55,307 nt of DNA, from NCBI GenBank assembly GCA_026710155.1, contig JAPORQ010000028.1, positions 1-55,307 of the forward strand, written 5' to 3'. How positions within the stretch are numbered: position 1 is the stretch's first letter; each line of letters begins with the position of its first letter. Below are positions 18,286 through 27,783 of the stretch, piece by piece. A model generated the notes under the pieces. That model was given only the letters and a program-made list of their open reading frames with translations, was not told the DNA's origin and searched no databases. This stretch comes from Paracoccaceae bacterium (GTDB taxonomy: Bacteria > Pseudomonadota > Alphaproteobacteria > Rhodobacterales > Rhodobacteraceae). The position numbers and the translations under genes are program-made.

Positions 18286-19815
18286 ATGAAGTATTTTACA
18301 AAACCATTGCTGTGCCTATTCGCCTCTTCATTCCTGTCCGGTTGCGACAGCATGAGGCAATTTGATTCACGGGAGATGGAAACAAAATCCCGGAAACAAT
18401 ACCAACAACTAGCAGAATACAGGGAAAAAGTACCAACTATCCCATATGGCTTGCAATATAAGGAAGGTATTCAACTTGGATTGGTACCTGCCTCAGTCAA
18501 TAATTCCAGGGAATTGCCACCAGCATTGCAAGCCGATAATGCCTTTTTTTGGAAGTCCAATGCCAATGCCGATCTTACGACCATTTTGAACAGATTAAGT
18601 TTTCAGACCGGCATTCAACATTACCTTTTTGTCGGATCAGATCACCAACCCGTATCCCCCAACAGGGGATTTGGTACAAATCTTTCGGTCAATGACGGGG
18701 AAAAGCATTCGACGGTGCAGGCATTGTTGACCGAGCACGGATTGAACAGTTCGATCAAGCCCGAATTCAAGGGATCATTGCCCAAGGTACTTGACCGTAT
18801 CAGTGCTCACTATGATCTTGAATGGGTCTATGAGGACGGAAACATAAACTTGTATCAGTTTGTCCTCAAAAGCTATTCGCTGGAATTATTGCCGACTACA
18901 ACCTCTTCCCAATCGACCATTGGTGCCACAACGACTAATTTGAATCTGGATTTGCTCACCGAAATCCAGTCCTCACTCAAGAATTTAATTCATGACGATG
19001 AGGAATTGGTGGTCGAAGCCGGTACAGGAACTCTCTTGCTCAATGCCCGTCCCGGAACACATGGTCGAGTAGGCAAATACATAAAGCAAATCAATTCCGA
19101 ACTTGGACAGCAAATTGCCATAGATGTCAGTGTTCTGACACTTAGCCAAGAGGAAGCCGAAGGCTTTGGAATTGCCTTTACCATAGCTGGTGACGCGTCT
19201 TCCGGAAATGGTTTCGAATTGGTGGAAACCGGTTCCATGACGGGAGCCACAACCTTGGCTAATGTCGGCCTCCTGAGCGGTGATTTCAGTATTGATTCCT
19301 TCCTTTCCCTTCTAAACAAGCGGGGCAAGGTCATTGTGGAAACCCGGACAGGGGCAACAACCTCCAATAATCGTATGGTTCCAATTCAGGTAATACGGGA
19401 GATTGCCTTTGCCGAAACCGTGGAATCGGTGGCTGATGAAAATGGGATCAATCTAACAAGGATTACGCCCGGCAAACTTGCCACCGGTTTTGAAATGACC
19501 CTCTTGCCCCGTGTCCTGAACAACCTGGAAATACTGCTTCATTACAACATAAGGATTTCCGACTTGAATGACCTCAAGGAGTTTACGTCCAACGATCAAA
19601 CCATCCAGTTGCCAAATGTTGCCACCACGGAATTCGAACAGCAAGCCATCCTTGGCAATGGGGAAACCCTTGTTCTGGCTGGATTTGAAAGGGAAAGCCT
19701 GACCTCCAACCACAAGAAAGGAAGCTTTTTCAGCAATCAGGCCAGGACTGAATCCCAGAAAATAGCAACGGTCATTCTCATACGCCCCAGATTGCTTAAA
19801 AGAAAGACCGGATGA
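18286..19815 (+). CDS. pilN: Type IVb pilus outer-membrane secretin PilN
   Basis: A roughly 509-residue lipoprotein secretin. N-terminus MKYFTKPLLCLFASSFLSGC ends in a lipobox (LSGC) for acylation. N-domains precede a C-terminal secretin region: QQIAIDVSVLTLSQEEAEGF, KVIVETRTGATTSNNRMVPI and AILGNGETLVLAGFERES. It should form the ring through which the pilus crosses the outer membrane. ATG 18286 starts the signal peptide; an AAGGTGAG box lies 14 bases upstream and an in-frame GTG at 18268 is an alternative. Its TGA overlaps the pilO ATG (ATGA), so the genes are coupled. Confidence 0.92.
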   Translation: MKYFTKPLLCLFASSFLSGCDSMRQFDSREMETKSRKQYQQLAEYREKVPTIPYGLQYKEGIQLGLVPASVNNSRELPPALQADNAFFWKSNANADLTTILNRLSFQTGIQHYLFVGSDHQPVSPNRGFGTNLSVNDGEKHSTVQALLTEHGLNSSIKPEFKGSLPKVLDRISAHYDLEWVYEDGNINLYQFVLKSYSLELLPTTTSSQSTIGATTTNLNLDLLTEIQSSLKNLIHDDEELVVEAGTGTLLLNARPGTHGRVGKYIKQINSELGQQIAIDVSVLTLSQEEAEGFGIAFTIAGDASSGNGFELVETGSMTGATTLANVGLLSGDFSIDSFLSLLNKRGKVIVETRTGATTSNNRMVPIQVIREIAFAETVESVADENGINLTRITPGKLATGFEMTLLPRVLNNLEILLHYNIRISDLNDLKEFTSNDQTIQLPNVATTEFEQQAILGNGETLVLAGFERESLTSNHKKGSFFSNQARTESQKIATVILIRPRLLKRKTG

Positions 19816-21125
19816 ACACCATTACATTCATCGACAAAAACCATGTTGGAAACCACCCTGCAGTAATTTTCCAGCCACCTGCCGTGCTTCATATCAACAA
19901 GTTTGCAGTGGCGGTCGGTTTGCTGTGGCAACCACTTCGGAATGATCTTTCCTTGAAGCAGCAGGCCAAACTTGCCAGTGGCAATCGTCATAATCTTGAT
20001 CTCTTCCGGATGGCAGCCAACAGCAAGCAGGTTGGGTTTGCCAGTTCCAGGGAAGGTTACTCATCCAACATGCTCGCTGGGGCTAATCTTTTTGATCAGA
20101 ACATATCGGAAGACAGTTGGCTCGCTGCGTTCAAACTGACTGAAGAATCCGATCATTGGTGGATCGTGGCCAAAAGGTATGGAGCCATTTACCAGGACAA
20201 GGTGTTCGATTCCTCAAAAGCGGCCCAGGATGAATATGCGACACTTATCAATGCACCTGATTGGGAAAGAAAATTTGCACCTGCTGATTGGAACATCAAA
20301 GAGACCGAGGATTTTCGATTGGTGGATGCCCTGACCTTAAACCAGCATTTGGGCTTGAAACCAATAAATCAAACCAAGGGGTGGCTGGTTGCCATTCCCC
20401 TTGTGCTTGCACTCATTGCGTTGGTCATTCTTGCAGGAAGCCACTTGCTTGAAACAATTGAAAGCAGGAATGTTCAACGGCCTGATTCAGAAGACCCCCA
20501 TTACCGGCCACAGGTTGAAAAGCCCTGGGTAGGCAAAAGCAGAATAGGTGAATTCACCCATATCTGCATGGAAATGATGGAGGAGCTTTTCTTCCTGTCC
20601 CCGGGGTGGAAAATCGATACCTTGACCTGCTCACAAAATTCATCCAGATATTTGGTTTCAGCCTCCATGAAGAGGAACCCTGCGGGTTCAACAGGCTTTT
20701 TGCGACAATTCGCCTTCCATTATACAGGTAATGATATTGCCATTGGTTGTAATGGAGAATGTGCCAACATCCAAAAGGAAAGATCCATTCCGGATTCCCC
20801 ATCAAGAGAGGATGAACATCTCTGGCAAGCCGGGAAGGTGGATAGAATTTTAAGGGAAAGGTTTCAGACCCTTCATGCAGATATCCACTTGAACCACCGC
20901 GGTCCCAGGGCTTCGGTCCAGAATACTGCCCCACCCACGACCATCAGCAGCAGACATGATTTCAGCATCAAAACCAGATATGCCATAAGGGAATATGCTA
21001 ATTTGCTTGGTGATGTACCAGGTATTGTGCCGGAGACGCTTGTCTACAAACCTTCAAACAACCTTTGGTTGCTTACGGCAAGGATTTTTCATCATATCGA
21101 GATGCCGCGGACATCAGAAACATAA
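19812..21125 (+). CDS. pilO: PilO-type pilin accessory protein
   Basis: A 437-residue inner-membrane protein of the R64 PilO (PilO2) family, a bitopic assembly factor linking the cytoplasmic ATPase side to the periplasm. The cytoplasmic N-half has the family pattern around DHWWIVAKRYGAIYQDKVFD. One membrane helix follows GWLVAIPLVLALIALVILAG (about residues 195-215), and the rest is periplasmic. The start codon overlaps the pilN stop by four bases. Sequence conservation in this family is low; position between pilN and pilP supports the call. Confidence 0.78.
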   Translation: MNTITFIDKNHVGNHPAVIFQPPAVLHINKFAVAVGLLWQPLRNDLSLKQQAKLASGNRHNLDLFRMAANSKQVGFASSREGYSSNMLAGANLFDQNISEDSWLAAFKLTEESDHWWIVAKRYGAIYQDKVFDSSKAAQDEYATLINAPDWERKFAPADWNIKETEDFRLVDALTLNQHLGLKPINQTKGWLVAIPLVLALIALVILAGSHLLETIESRNVQRPDSEDPHYRPQVEKPWVGKSRIGEFTHICMEMMEELFFLSPGWKIDTLTCSQNSSRYLVSASMKRNPAGSTGFLRQFAFHYTGNDIAIGCNGECANIQKERSIPDSPSREDEHLWQAGKVDRILRERFQTLHADIHLNHRGPRASVQNTAPPTTISSRHDFSIKTRYAIREYANLLGDVPGIVPETLVYKPSNNLWLLTARIFHHIEMPRTSET

Positions 21126-21141
21126 GGACTGAAGCAGAAAC

Positions 21142-22149
21142 ATGAAGCAAAAGGCAAACCACTATTCTCCCTTGACCTCCAAAATATTGATCGCCCTGTT
21201 TTTGAGTGTGAGCCTGATATCCCTGGTTGGATATATTTCGGCCATGGAAGTACCCGAAATGCCAAAATGGCCAGACTATTTCCAGGGTAATTTACGGAAT
21301 GGCCAGGATCGGGAAGACAAAGGCCGGATCAAGGAACAAATAGAGCAATGGCCGGCCAACGAAAACAGCAAGTCAGCCAGTGGCTGTCCCGAAGGTGATT
21401 GTGATGGTAAAGAAATATCATCATCAATTGAAGAGGAAAGAGTCCCGGGTTCTGAGGAAGATGTATTGGAGGCTGATGCCCCAACCCATATTGCAACCCC
21501 AATTCTTAATGTGAAAGCCAAGGGTTCGGGCATTTTGGGTAAAACTGATAAAGCAGAAGTTGATCATTTCAGTGAAGATCCAATAACCAGGGAACAGGAA
21601 AAGGCAATCATTGCAACGGGATTGTTGACGAGACATGCCGAAATTTCCGAAAGCATATATCTCATGGAGCAACAACTCAAACAGGCTCAACTCATTATCG
21701 AGTTGATGGAGATACTTGGTTCGGACATACCTATCGAAATTTCACCCGGCAAATTCAAGAACTTTGGTGACACACCCGCCGGGAAAAGAATCACCTCGGA
21801 AATGGCAATTGCCGACCTCCGTGACCGGGCAGATTTATTCGACCTCGAAATGAAGGTCATTGCAGCCGGACAGAAAATCGACAATGCCCTGAATCCACAA
21901 ACTGAGATTGTGGAGTTCGAAGATGACCAACAAACCATGGCAAGTGAAACGAAACCGGTAGCCGAGTACCAATTGAGGGAAATCATGGGAGGCAAAGGAA
22001 ACCTACAGGCCATTTTCTCCTCGGATGATGGCATAGTCAGTCTGAAAGAGGGGGAAAAACTTCCCTCAGGCGGGGAGATAATCCAAATCACCCAGGAGTT
22101 CGTGGAATTGAACAAGTTCGGCCAAACAGTGATTTTAAGAATCAAGTAA
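21142..22149 (+). CDS. pilP: PilP-type pilus biogenesis protein
   Basis: A 335-residue protein with an N-terminal signal/anchor helix (ILIALFLSVSLISLVGYIS), a long acidic, low-complexity periplasmic linker (about residues 45-150), a helical segment, and a compact C-terminal domain: LREIMGGKGNLQAIFSSDDG, SGGEIIQITQEFVEL and TVILRIK. This last part is the PilP/PilP-like fold that contacts secretin or inner-membrane partners. It lies 16 bp after pilO and 4 bp before pilQ. It is longer than R64 PilP (about 150 aa) mainly because of the linker. Confidence 0.75.
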   Translation: MKQKANHYSPLTSKILIALFLSVSLISLVGYISAMEVPEMPKWPDYFQGNLRNGQDREDKGRIKEQIEQWPANENSKSASGCPEGDCDGKEISSSIEEERVPGSEEDVLEADAPTHIATPILNVKAKGSGILGKTDKAEVDHFSEDPITREQEKAIIATGLLTRHAEISESIYLMEQQLKQAQLIIELMEILGSDIPIEISPGKFKNFGDTPAGKRITSEMAIADLRDRADLFDLEMKVIAAGQKIDNALNPQTEIVEFEDDQQTMASETKPVAEYQLREIMGGKGNLQAIFSSDDGIVSLKEGEKLPSGGEIIQITQEFVELNKFGQTVILRIK

Positions 22150-22153
22150 ACAA

Positions 22154-23803
22154 TTGACAGACGATTTTTCCAACAAGACCAAGACAGGTTCCAAGCAATC
22201 ATTCCTTTCTTCGGAGGGATTGCCAAGTGAAATAACAAGTGGAATATTGATCTCTGGCGATGGAGGCGGATTGGAGGTTTCCAAAAGCGAAAGATCAAGG
22301 ATTGCCGTTTTCCAGAATGGTTATGTTGTGGTGACGCCGGAAAGCAGATGGTCTTCAGAGGTAAAGGCAATACTTGATAGGGCCGGAAGAGCTGAAATTG
22401 CAATTCATGAAATCATGGAGGCGGACAGCAAATCAATCCTTGCAATCTATGAAAGGAATTCCCGGAACAACAACGAAACCGCCAGCAAACTCTGCGGCAT
22501 TGAAAGGCAAAGGGAATTGCGACGGATCATTGCCGATGCAGCACGAATGAATGCCTCTGACATTCATTTCTACGTGTTTCCATCCTTCAGTGAAATCAAG
22601 GTCAGAATTCATGGTCGATTGCAACGTCTCAGCATTCATTCGACCGAGGAAGGCAAGGCCATCATCAATGCAGCCTTTGCCGTAGCTACAGATCAGGGTT
22701 CTGAAACAGGCCCAACCAGCTTTCTCAAGGGTGCCCTGACCAGGGCTTCGGGATTGCTGCCCCCTGGAGTGGATCTGGTAAGATTGCAGTATTCACCCAC
22801 AACCGGTCATTGTGCATGCCTGGTCATGCGCATAAAATACTCCAATGCAAGGGGAGATCATGATCTTAATGAATTGGGATTCCTGGCCAGACAAGTATCC
22901 GACATTGCATTGATGAGGAAACGCACAAGTGGACTTTATCTATTGGCTGGCAAGGTATCTTCCGGCAAAACGACAACCCTGCAGCGAATACTCAATACCA
23001 TGGTTGGGGAAAAGAACCATGAGATATCAATCTATTCCATTGAGGAACCTGTTGAGTTGGATATCAACGGTGCAATCCATGTAGGTGTTTACCCCAAGCC
23101 ACATCAAACACGCAGTGAAGCATTCATTGAAGCCATAAAGGCAACCTTGCGATCTGATCCCAATGTTGTGGTCCTTGGCGAATTGAGGGATCGGGAATTG
23201 GCAGGATATGCCATCGAACTGGCATTGACAGGGCATGCCCTATGGACAACTGTCCATGCCGGTTCAGCATTGGGGATTTTGGATCGCTTGAGTGACTTGG
23301 GCATTGAGCACTGGAAACTGACGGAACCTTCCGTAGTCAGGGGGCTGATTTTTCAAAGGTTGCTTGGTGTATTGTGTCCCAATTGCAAAATAGGGCTTTC
23401 ACAGGCTCGTGACGAGGGCCGGATTACGGATTTCCTGCTGAAGGAAATAACCGATCTCCTTGACAGCCATCCCAGTAAAATATTTATCCGGGGTTCTGGT
23501 TGCGGTTCATGTCTTCATGGATTGATTGGGCGAACCGTGGTTGCAGAAACGATCCTGCCGGATTTGAACCTACTTCAACATTATGCCAATAACAACCGTG
23601 TCCGAATGAGAGAATATTGGCTAACACCTGTGGAAAAGGGTGGATGTGGTGGTAAACCCATATTGCACAATGCCCTGATTAAGGTTGGTAAGGGAATTTG
23701 TGACATAAACGAGATAGAGGAGGAAATTGATCTATTGCAATCCTACAAGTTGGAATATCCCTACCATGCATCCATTTTGGCCAGAGAGTGGAGAAAATAC
23801 TGA
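22154..23803 (+). CDS. pilQ: PilQ, GspE/PilB-type pilus assembly ATPase
   Basis: A 549-residue cytoplasmic secretion ATPase. Walker A GKVSSGKTTT is at about residues 265-274. The Asp-box region is in ISIYSIEEPVELDI, and Walker B with its surroundings is VVVLGELRDRELAGYAIELA (about 337-356), followed by the His-box GHALWTTVHAG. A tetracysteine cluster (CPNC...CGSC) near the C-terminus is as in other GspE-like proteins. It should drive pilus polymerisation. It is the only ATPase of the secretion/pilus type in the locus. The likely start is TTG 22154; the first internal Met is over 80 residues in. pilR starts right after its stop. Confidence 0.92.
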   Translation: MTDDFSNKTKTGSKQSFLSSEGLPSEITSGILISGDGGGLEVSKSERSRIAVFQNGYVVVTPESRWSSEVKAILDRAGRAEIAIHEIMEADSKSILAIYERNSRNNNETASKLCGIERQRELRRIIADAARMNASDIHFYVFPSFSEIKVRIHGRLQRLSIHSTEEGKAIINAAFAVATDQGSETGPTSFLKGALTRASGLLPPGVDLVRLQYSPTTGHCACLVMRIKYSNARGDHDLNELGFLARQVSDIALMRKRTSGLYLLAGKVSSGKTTTLQRILNTMVGEKNHEISIYSIEEPVELDINGAIHVGVYPKPHQTRSEAFIEAIKATLRSDPNVVVLGELRDRELAGYAIELALTGHALWTTVHAGSALGILDRLSDLGIEHWKLTEPSVVRGLIFQRLLGVLCPNCKIGLSQARDEGRITDFLLKEITDLLDSHPSKIFIRGSGCGSCLHGLIGRTVVAETILPDLNLLQHYANNNRVRMREYWLTPVEKGGCGGKPILHNALIKVGKGICDINEIEEEIDLLQSYKLEYPYHASILAREWRKY

Positions 23804-24892
23804 ATGATCGAAATACCCTTTGCATCTTTGTTTCAAACCCTGGAATTGAGATTCCTCAGGATGCAATTCAGTTTCAAGCTGAGGATGAAATTCTACCATG
23901 AGTTGATAGCCCTTCTGAATGCAGGTTATTCCCGTGGTGAAGCACTTGAGGTTATATGGCGCCTGAGAACCAACGATGGCAAGGATACGAAATCCACCCT
24001 GGCGAGGATCTATACTGACATACGGTTAAAATTAAAGAATGGCCTCAGTTTTGGTGAGGCCGCCAGGCAATGGGTATCACATGACGACTACATGATTCTG
24101 GACACCATTGAGGACAGTGATGAGTTTGCCACATATCTTGCCAGATTTTGCAAGACACTTGAGACCAACAGGAAGCAAAACAATTCCCTGGCAGGATTGT
24201 TGGGTTATCCAGTTTTACTTGTCACGATGGCCTATGGAGTCTTGGTGTATTTCAGCAGTGGCATTGCACCCGAATTGAGCCGATTGTTTCCCATGGACAA
24301 TTGGCAGGGCCTGGCCTATTGGGTTTTTTCAACAGGAAGTTTTCTTGCCTTGATTTTGCCTGTGACGATTTGTCTGGCAATGATCGTTCCCCTGATCACC
24401 ATTATTTCCTTTCCCCGTTGGTCATCTGGTTTGAGATATCATGCTGACCAACTTCCCATCTATTCGACTTACAGAAGTTGGACCGGGGCAATTTTTCTGC
24501 AATCAATGGGATGTTTAATGTCCAGTGGGCTTTCAGCCATGGAGGCAATCGGTAAAATCATTCCAAACGCCAATCCCTATTTGAGGGATCGTCTGGAAAT
24601 GGTAAGGTACCATATGATGGATGGTGACAATTTGGGTGAGGCCCTGTCAAAAACCGGTGGTTCATGGCCTGATGAAACAGTCAATTTGTCATTGAGGATA
24701 TTTTGTCAGGCTCCGGATTTCCCAAAACAATTATTGGTGATTTCTGAAAACATGCTGGAAGAGAGAAGGGAAATTCTTAACCGTAATATCATTGTGATCA
24801 GGAGTGTTTCATTTATAACCGTTTTCAGTACCATGCTTGCTGTTGTTGGCGCAATGTATGATATACAGTCCCAGATCACTTCATCTTATTGA
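23804..24892 (+). CDS. pilR: PilR, type II secretion F-domain inner-membrane protein
   Basis: A 362-residue polytopic platform protein of the GspF/PilC/TadC group. Two T2SF modules can be seen: RMKFYHELIALLNAGYSRGEALE (about residues 29-50) and IFLQSMGCLMSSGLSAMEAI (about 229-248). Membrane helices fall around 128-148, 173-205 and 331-352. It works with PilQ to assemble the pilin fibre. The ATG begins directly after the pilQ stop, indicating coupled translation. Confidence 0.9.
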   Translation: MIEIPFASLFQTLELRFLRMQFSFKLRMKFYHELIALLNAGYSRGEALEVIWRLRTNDGKDTKSTLARIYTDIRLKLKNGLSFGEAARQWVSHDDYMILDTIEDSDEFATYLARFCKTLETNRKQNNSLAGLLGYPVLLVTMAYGVLVYFSSGIAPELSRLFPMDNWQGLAYWVFSTGSFLALILPVTICLAMIVPLITIISFPRWSSGLRYHADQLPIYSTYRSWTGAIFLQSMGCLMSSGLSAMEAIGKIIPNANPYLRDRLEMVRYHMMDGDNLGEALSKTGGSWPDETVNLSLRIFCQAPDFPKQLLVISENMLEERREILNRNIIVIRSVSFITVFSTMLAVVGAMYDIQSQITSSY

Positions 24893-24932
24893 ACGGTTTG
24901 CTGATAATTGTCCTAATGAATTACATTGAATC

Positions 24933-25688
24933 ATGAGCATTTTTGAGGCCAGTTTTCCCATGTATGAATATCCTGAGACCAAGGATGCAAATGATAAATT
25001 CTGGGAGGTCCTCGGCGACAAGCTCAATAGGTTGGGGATAAATTCCCCCAAGGGACTTACCCGTTCCAAAGACATCATGGAAATCTGGACCAACAGGAAT
25101 TTGTTGATTTCCCAAACCTGCGGTTATCCATACCGATTGTTTTTAAGCGATAAGGTACATCTGGTTGGGACTCCCGATATTAAAATCGATACAATCCAAC
25201 CAGGATACTACTGTAGCTTCATGGTGGTAGGGAAAGATAAGGAATCACTTGCCAGGAATGGAGAGGTATTGGCCTTTAATGACAAATATTCCCAATCGGG
25301 ATGGGTAGCACCGAATTTGTATGCCAAAGCCAGGGATATTGAGTTTACGGGGTATTTTGAAACTGGTGGCCATTGGCATTCAGCTCAAGCGGTTGCAGAT
25401 GGAAAGGCTACACTAACCGCCATAGATGTATTTACCTGGAAACTGATCGAAAGATTTGCCTCATTCAGCAAGAAATTAAGAATAATTGATACAACTGTGC
25501 CTACTCTAGGACTTCCTATTATTACAGCCCAGAAGCATTTGGTTAATGAATTATATGATGCCATGGTCGCAACCATCAACGAGATTGATAACGAGGTACT
25601 GGATGTACTTCCCTTCAAGGGTTTGGTTCAGCTAACCAAAAAGGACTATCTTGAGGTTGAAGGTCTGGACGAAAACCTTACAGATTGA
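24933..25688 (+). CDS. PhnD-like periplasmic-binding-fold protein without signal peptide
   Basis: A 251-residue protein. MYEYPETKDANDKFWEVLG, NRNLLISQTCGYPY, VHLVGTPDIK, YYCSFMVVGK and AFNDKYSQSGWVAPN follow the pattern of the PhnD/SsuA2 phosphate-phosphonate-binding group (COG3221). No hydrophobic leader precedes it, so unless the start is misplaced it stays in the cytoplasm. It lies 40 bp after pilR on the same strand, with a TerB-like gene downstream. No ABC permease or ATPase is nearby, so a transport role is doubtful; a ligand-sensing role in the pilus locus is possible. Confidence 0.65.
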   Translation: MSIFEASFPMYEYPETKDANDKFWEVLGDKLNRLGINSPKGLTRSKDIMEIWTNRNLLISQTCGYPYRLFLSDKVHLVGTPDIKIDTIQPGYYCSFMVVGKDKESLARNGEVLAFNDKYSQSGWVAPNLYAKARDIEFTGYFETGGHWHSAQAVADGKATLTAIDVFTWKLIERFASFSKKLRIIDTTVPTLGLPIITAQKHLVNELYDAMVATINEIDNEVLDVLPFKGLVQLTKKDYLEVEGLDENLTD

Positions 25689-25722
25689 TTTTTGCAAATT
25701 TGTTAACCGGGAAAGAATATTA

Positions 25723-26151
25723 ATGTCTGAAGAAAAAATCGAATTAACCCATCTTACCGCCCAGGATTCACTTGTTGGAATTATGCTTGGAGCCATGCTA
25801 TCCGACAGTTCGGAAGCCCGGAGGGAATCTGACTACATTTACTTTTTTGTGAGACATCTACCGGTCTTTTCTGGATATGATGAAAAGAGAATTCCTGCCC
25901 TGAAGGAGTTGATTACCGGTACAATCAAGGTTGAAAATGGATATAGCGTTTATTTTCGACTAGTATTGAAAGCACTCGTTCCGGAACTCCATAAACTCGC
26001 ATATCTATTGGCGTCTGTGGTTACATTCTCTGATCAGCAATTCAAATTTGACGAGTTTGGGTTTCTGAATCTCTTGAAAGAAGAACTTGGTATTGATACA
26101 GAGATAGCCAATAAAATCAAACTTGTAACACAGATTTATAACGATTTATAG
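25723..26151 (+). CDS. TerB-like helical protein, unknown role
   Basis: A 142-residue soluble all-helical protein. The pattern LTAQDSLVGIMLGAMLSDSSE, then VLKALVPELHKLAYLLASVV, TFSDQQFKFDEFGFL and LGIDTEIANKIK resembles the TerB-like domain (two helical repeats with acidic loops). That is a fold-level guess with no specific function. ATG 25723 is chosen because GGGAAAG lies about eight bases before it. It follows the PhnD-like gene closely, so the pair is probably part of the pil transcript. Confidence 0.5.
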   Translation: MSEEKIELTHLTAQDSLVGIMLGAMLSDSSEARRESDYIYFFVRHLPVFSGYDEKRIPALKELITGTIKVENGYSVYFRLVLKALVPELHKLAYLLASVVTFSDQQFKFDEFGFLNLLKEELGIDTEIANKIKLVTQIYNDL

Positions 26152-26413
26152 TGTTTCTAATGGATTGAGACTGCATTAGATTAAATTTAATCAGCAAAAA
26201 AACAAAAGGTAAGAAATCAATGGGGTTCCCTCCATACCAAACCCAAGTGGTAGGATTTTTCTTGCCAATCCCGTTGGCAGGGTTTATATTCTGAGGTTGC
26301 AATTAAAAATGACTTCATGGAGAAGCCTGAAAGATAACCACTACGGTTGACGAATACCATGTGACCGGGCCGGAGAAGGGATGTGTGGACACCGCAATCG
26401 GCCGGCCGGCCCG

Positions 26414-27098
26414 TCAGTTGGCGTTGGCGCAGCCCAAGGTCCTCCGTTGGGCGGTGTTTTGCGCGTCGTTGGTCCAGATGCGCGACCGTCCGCACAGGCA
26501 GTTGCGAATGTCCTGGAAGGTCCGGGGGCTGATCGAGAAGCAGCCGCTTGAAAGCTGGCTGTTGAAACCGGGCTGCCCGCTCTCGTTCGACGGCGTGTAG
26601 GTGCCACCCGTCATGAAGCAGCGCCTCAGCAAGGGCCTCGACTCGCCAAAGCCCGATGCCGTCGTGTAGACCACAACAGAATGAGGCGTATTTCTAGCTA
26701 AACCATTAGCGAGCTGGTTAGATCCACTTACTAAAGCCGTAAAGCCTGAATTTATGGCGGCCAAAGTCACGGTACTGCCCACCTGTGAATCTGTCCGAGT
26801 ATTGTAGACCTTAACAACAATTGGAAATGAGGTCGGACCACCATCACCTACCCGTGATCTCAATGTACTGTACAGGTTTATGATTTCGACTCTGTTAAAA
26901 GACACACTCATGGTGTTGCTTGGAACCGATATATCTCCCAAATCAATATCGGTAACCTCTCCCGGCCCATTACAAGCGGGCGGGCCGACCAGCCCCGGGG
27001 CGGTGATGGTCTGTGCCCAGACCGGTCCGGCGAACGCCATGGCCAGCAGGGCGGCGATCAGGCTAAAAGTGGGGGGGGGTATTCAACAGTCGTTTCAT
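26414..27098 (-). CDS. Secreted protein gene with C9 tract in the signal-peptide codons (out of frame as sequenced)
   Basis: ATG 27098-27096 has AGGAG nine bases upstream and opens MKRLLNT, then enters nine C (27079-27071 on this strand). With nine C the frame stops at TAG a few codons later. With eight or eleven C it continues FSLIAALLAMAFAGPVWAQ, a textbook Sec signal peptide, into a 227-residue secreted protein. The mature part (TITAPGLVGPPACNGPGEVT ... RRCFMTGGTYTP ... RTFQDIRNCLCG) has several Cys and no family I recognise. Placement of a mononucleotide tract in the first codons is the hallmark of slipped-strand phase variation. It lies on the opposite strand inside the pilus locus. Confidence 0.7.
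27071..27079. repeat. Nine-base G/C homopolymer tract
   Basis: Nine consecutive G on the plus strand (C on the coding strand) within codons 7-10 of the secreted-protein gene. The distance from ATG 27098 to the in-frame ATG 27040 is 58 nt, so loss of one base or gain of two restores the frame. Confidence 0.9.
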
Positions 27099-27783
27099 GA
27101 GTCGGTTCTCCTAATGTATGTTTGCGGATGCCTTTCCATTACGGTCACATAGCACGGGAATCCGTGCAAGTCAAGGAAAAAACGGGGAAAGGCCGTGCAG
27201 GCCACCTCACCCTGCGTGCCGGCTGGTTTGGTCTGGTTCGTTTTGCGGCGTTTCGTTATAGGAGTAATCGGTTGGGGGAAGTCTGTTTATGTTTCAAAAA
27301 AAGTGTCACAAGCGGTCAAAAAGCGGTGAATTTTGCCAAAATGAGCAAGCAAGAGAGTCAAAAATCATTTTTTTGACGTCGAAAATGAACCGGATGCGCT
27401 GTGGAAACTGAATGAAAAAGTCGATCGTGTCTTGACCAGCCGACTGGTATTGGATTCCTATCGAGAATTTCATTGTTTCCCTATCGAGATCGGAATGGCG
27501 ATACATGCTTTTCCAGGAACTTGTTGTCCAGCTTGACATCATTCGCATCCTGATCCAAGAAAATGCCAAATCAAATTTTGCTTGCATATGAAAACCCAGC
27601 AATCCATACGGGGGATATGGCACCGGGTGCTTTGGCGATCCAAGAGTCTGGGCGGCCGGCATCGCTGATCCCAACAACCCCCGGGGTAGAAATCAATGTG
27701 CTCCGGTCAGCAGTTGACGGTCCTGTTTGACAGGACAGGGCGGTCTGAAAGCCGCCCCGGTGTGTTTGGCAATGGTTCACGCC
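27099..27783. other. Gap between the two secreted-protein genes; degraded sequence
   Basis: The first 15 bases or so hold the ribosome-binding site of the leftward secreted-protein gene. Between about 27,370 and 27,570 the minus strand has two short coding-like stretches (LDQDANDVKLDNKFLEKH, stop, NNEILDRNPIPVGWSRHD) that look like pieces of a broken gene. I cannot name it. I see no RNA gene or clear terminator. Confidence 0.4.

Noticed and set aside
27306-27677. 123-residue minus-strand frame between the two secreted-protein genes
   Set aside because: Its composition is not protein-like over most of its length. Another frame on the same strand gives better short stretches, but these are interrupted by stops.
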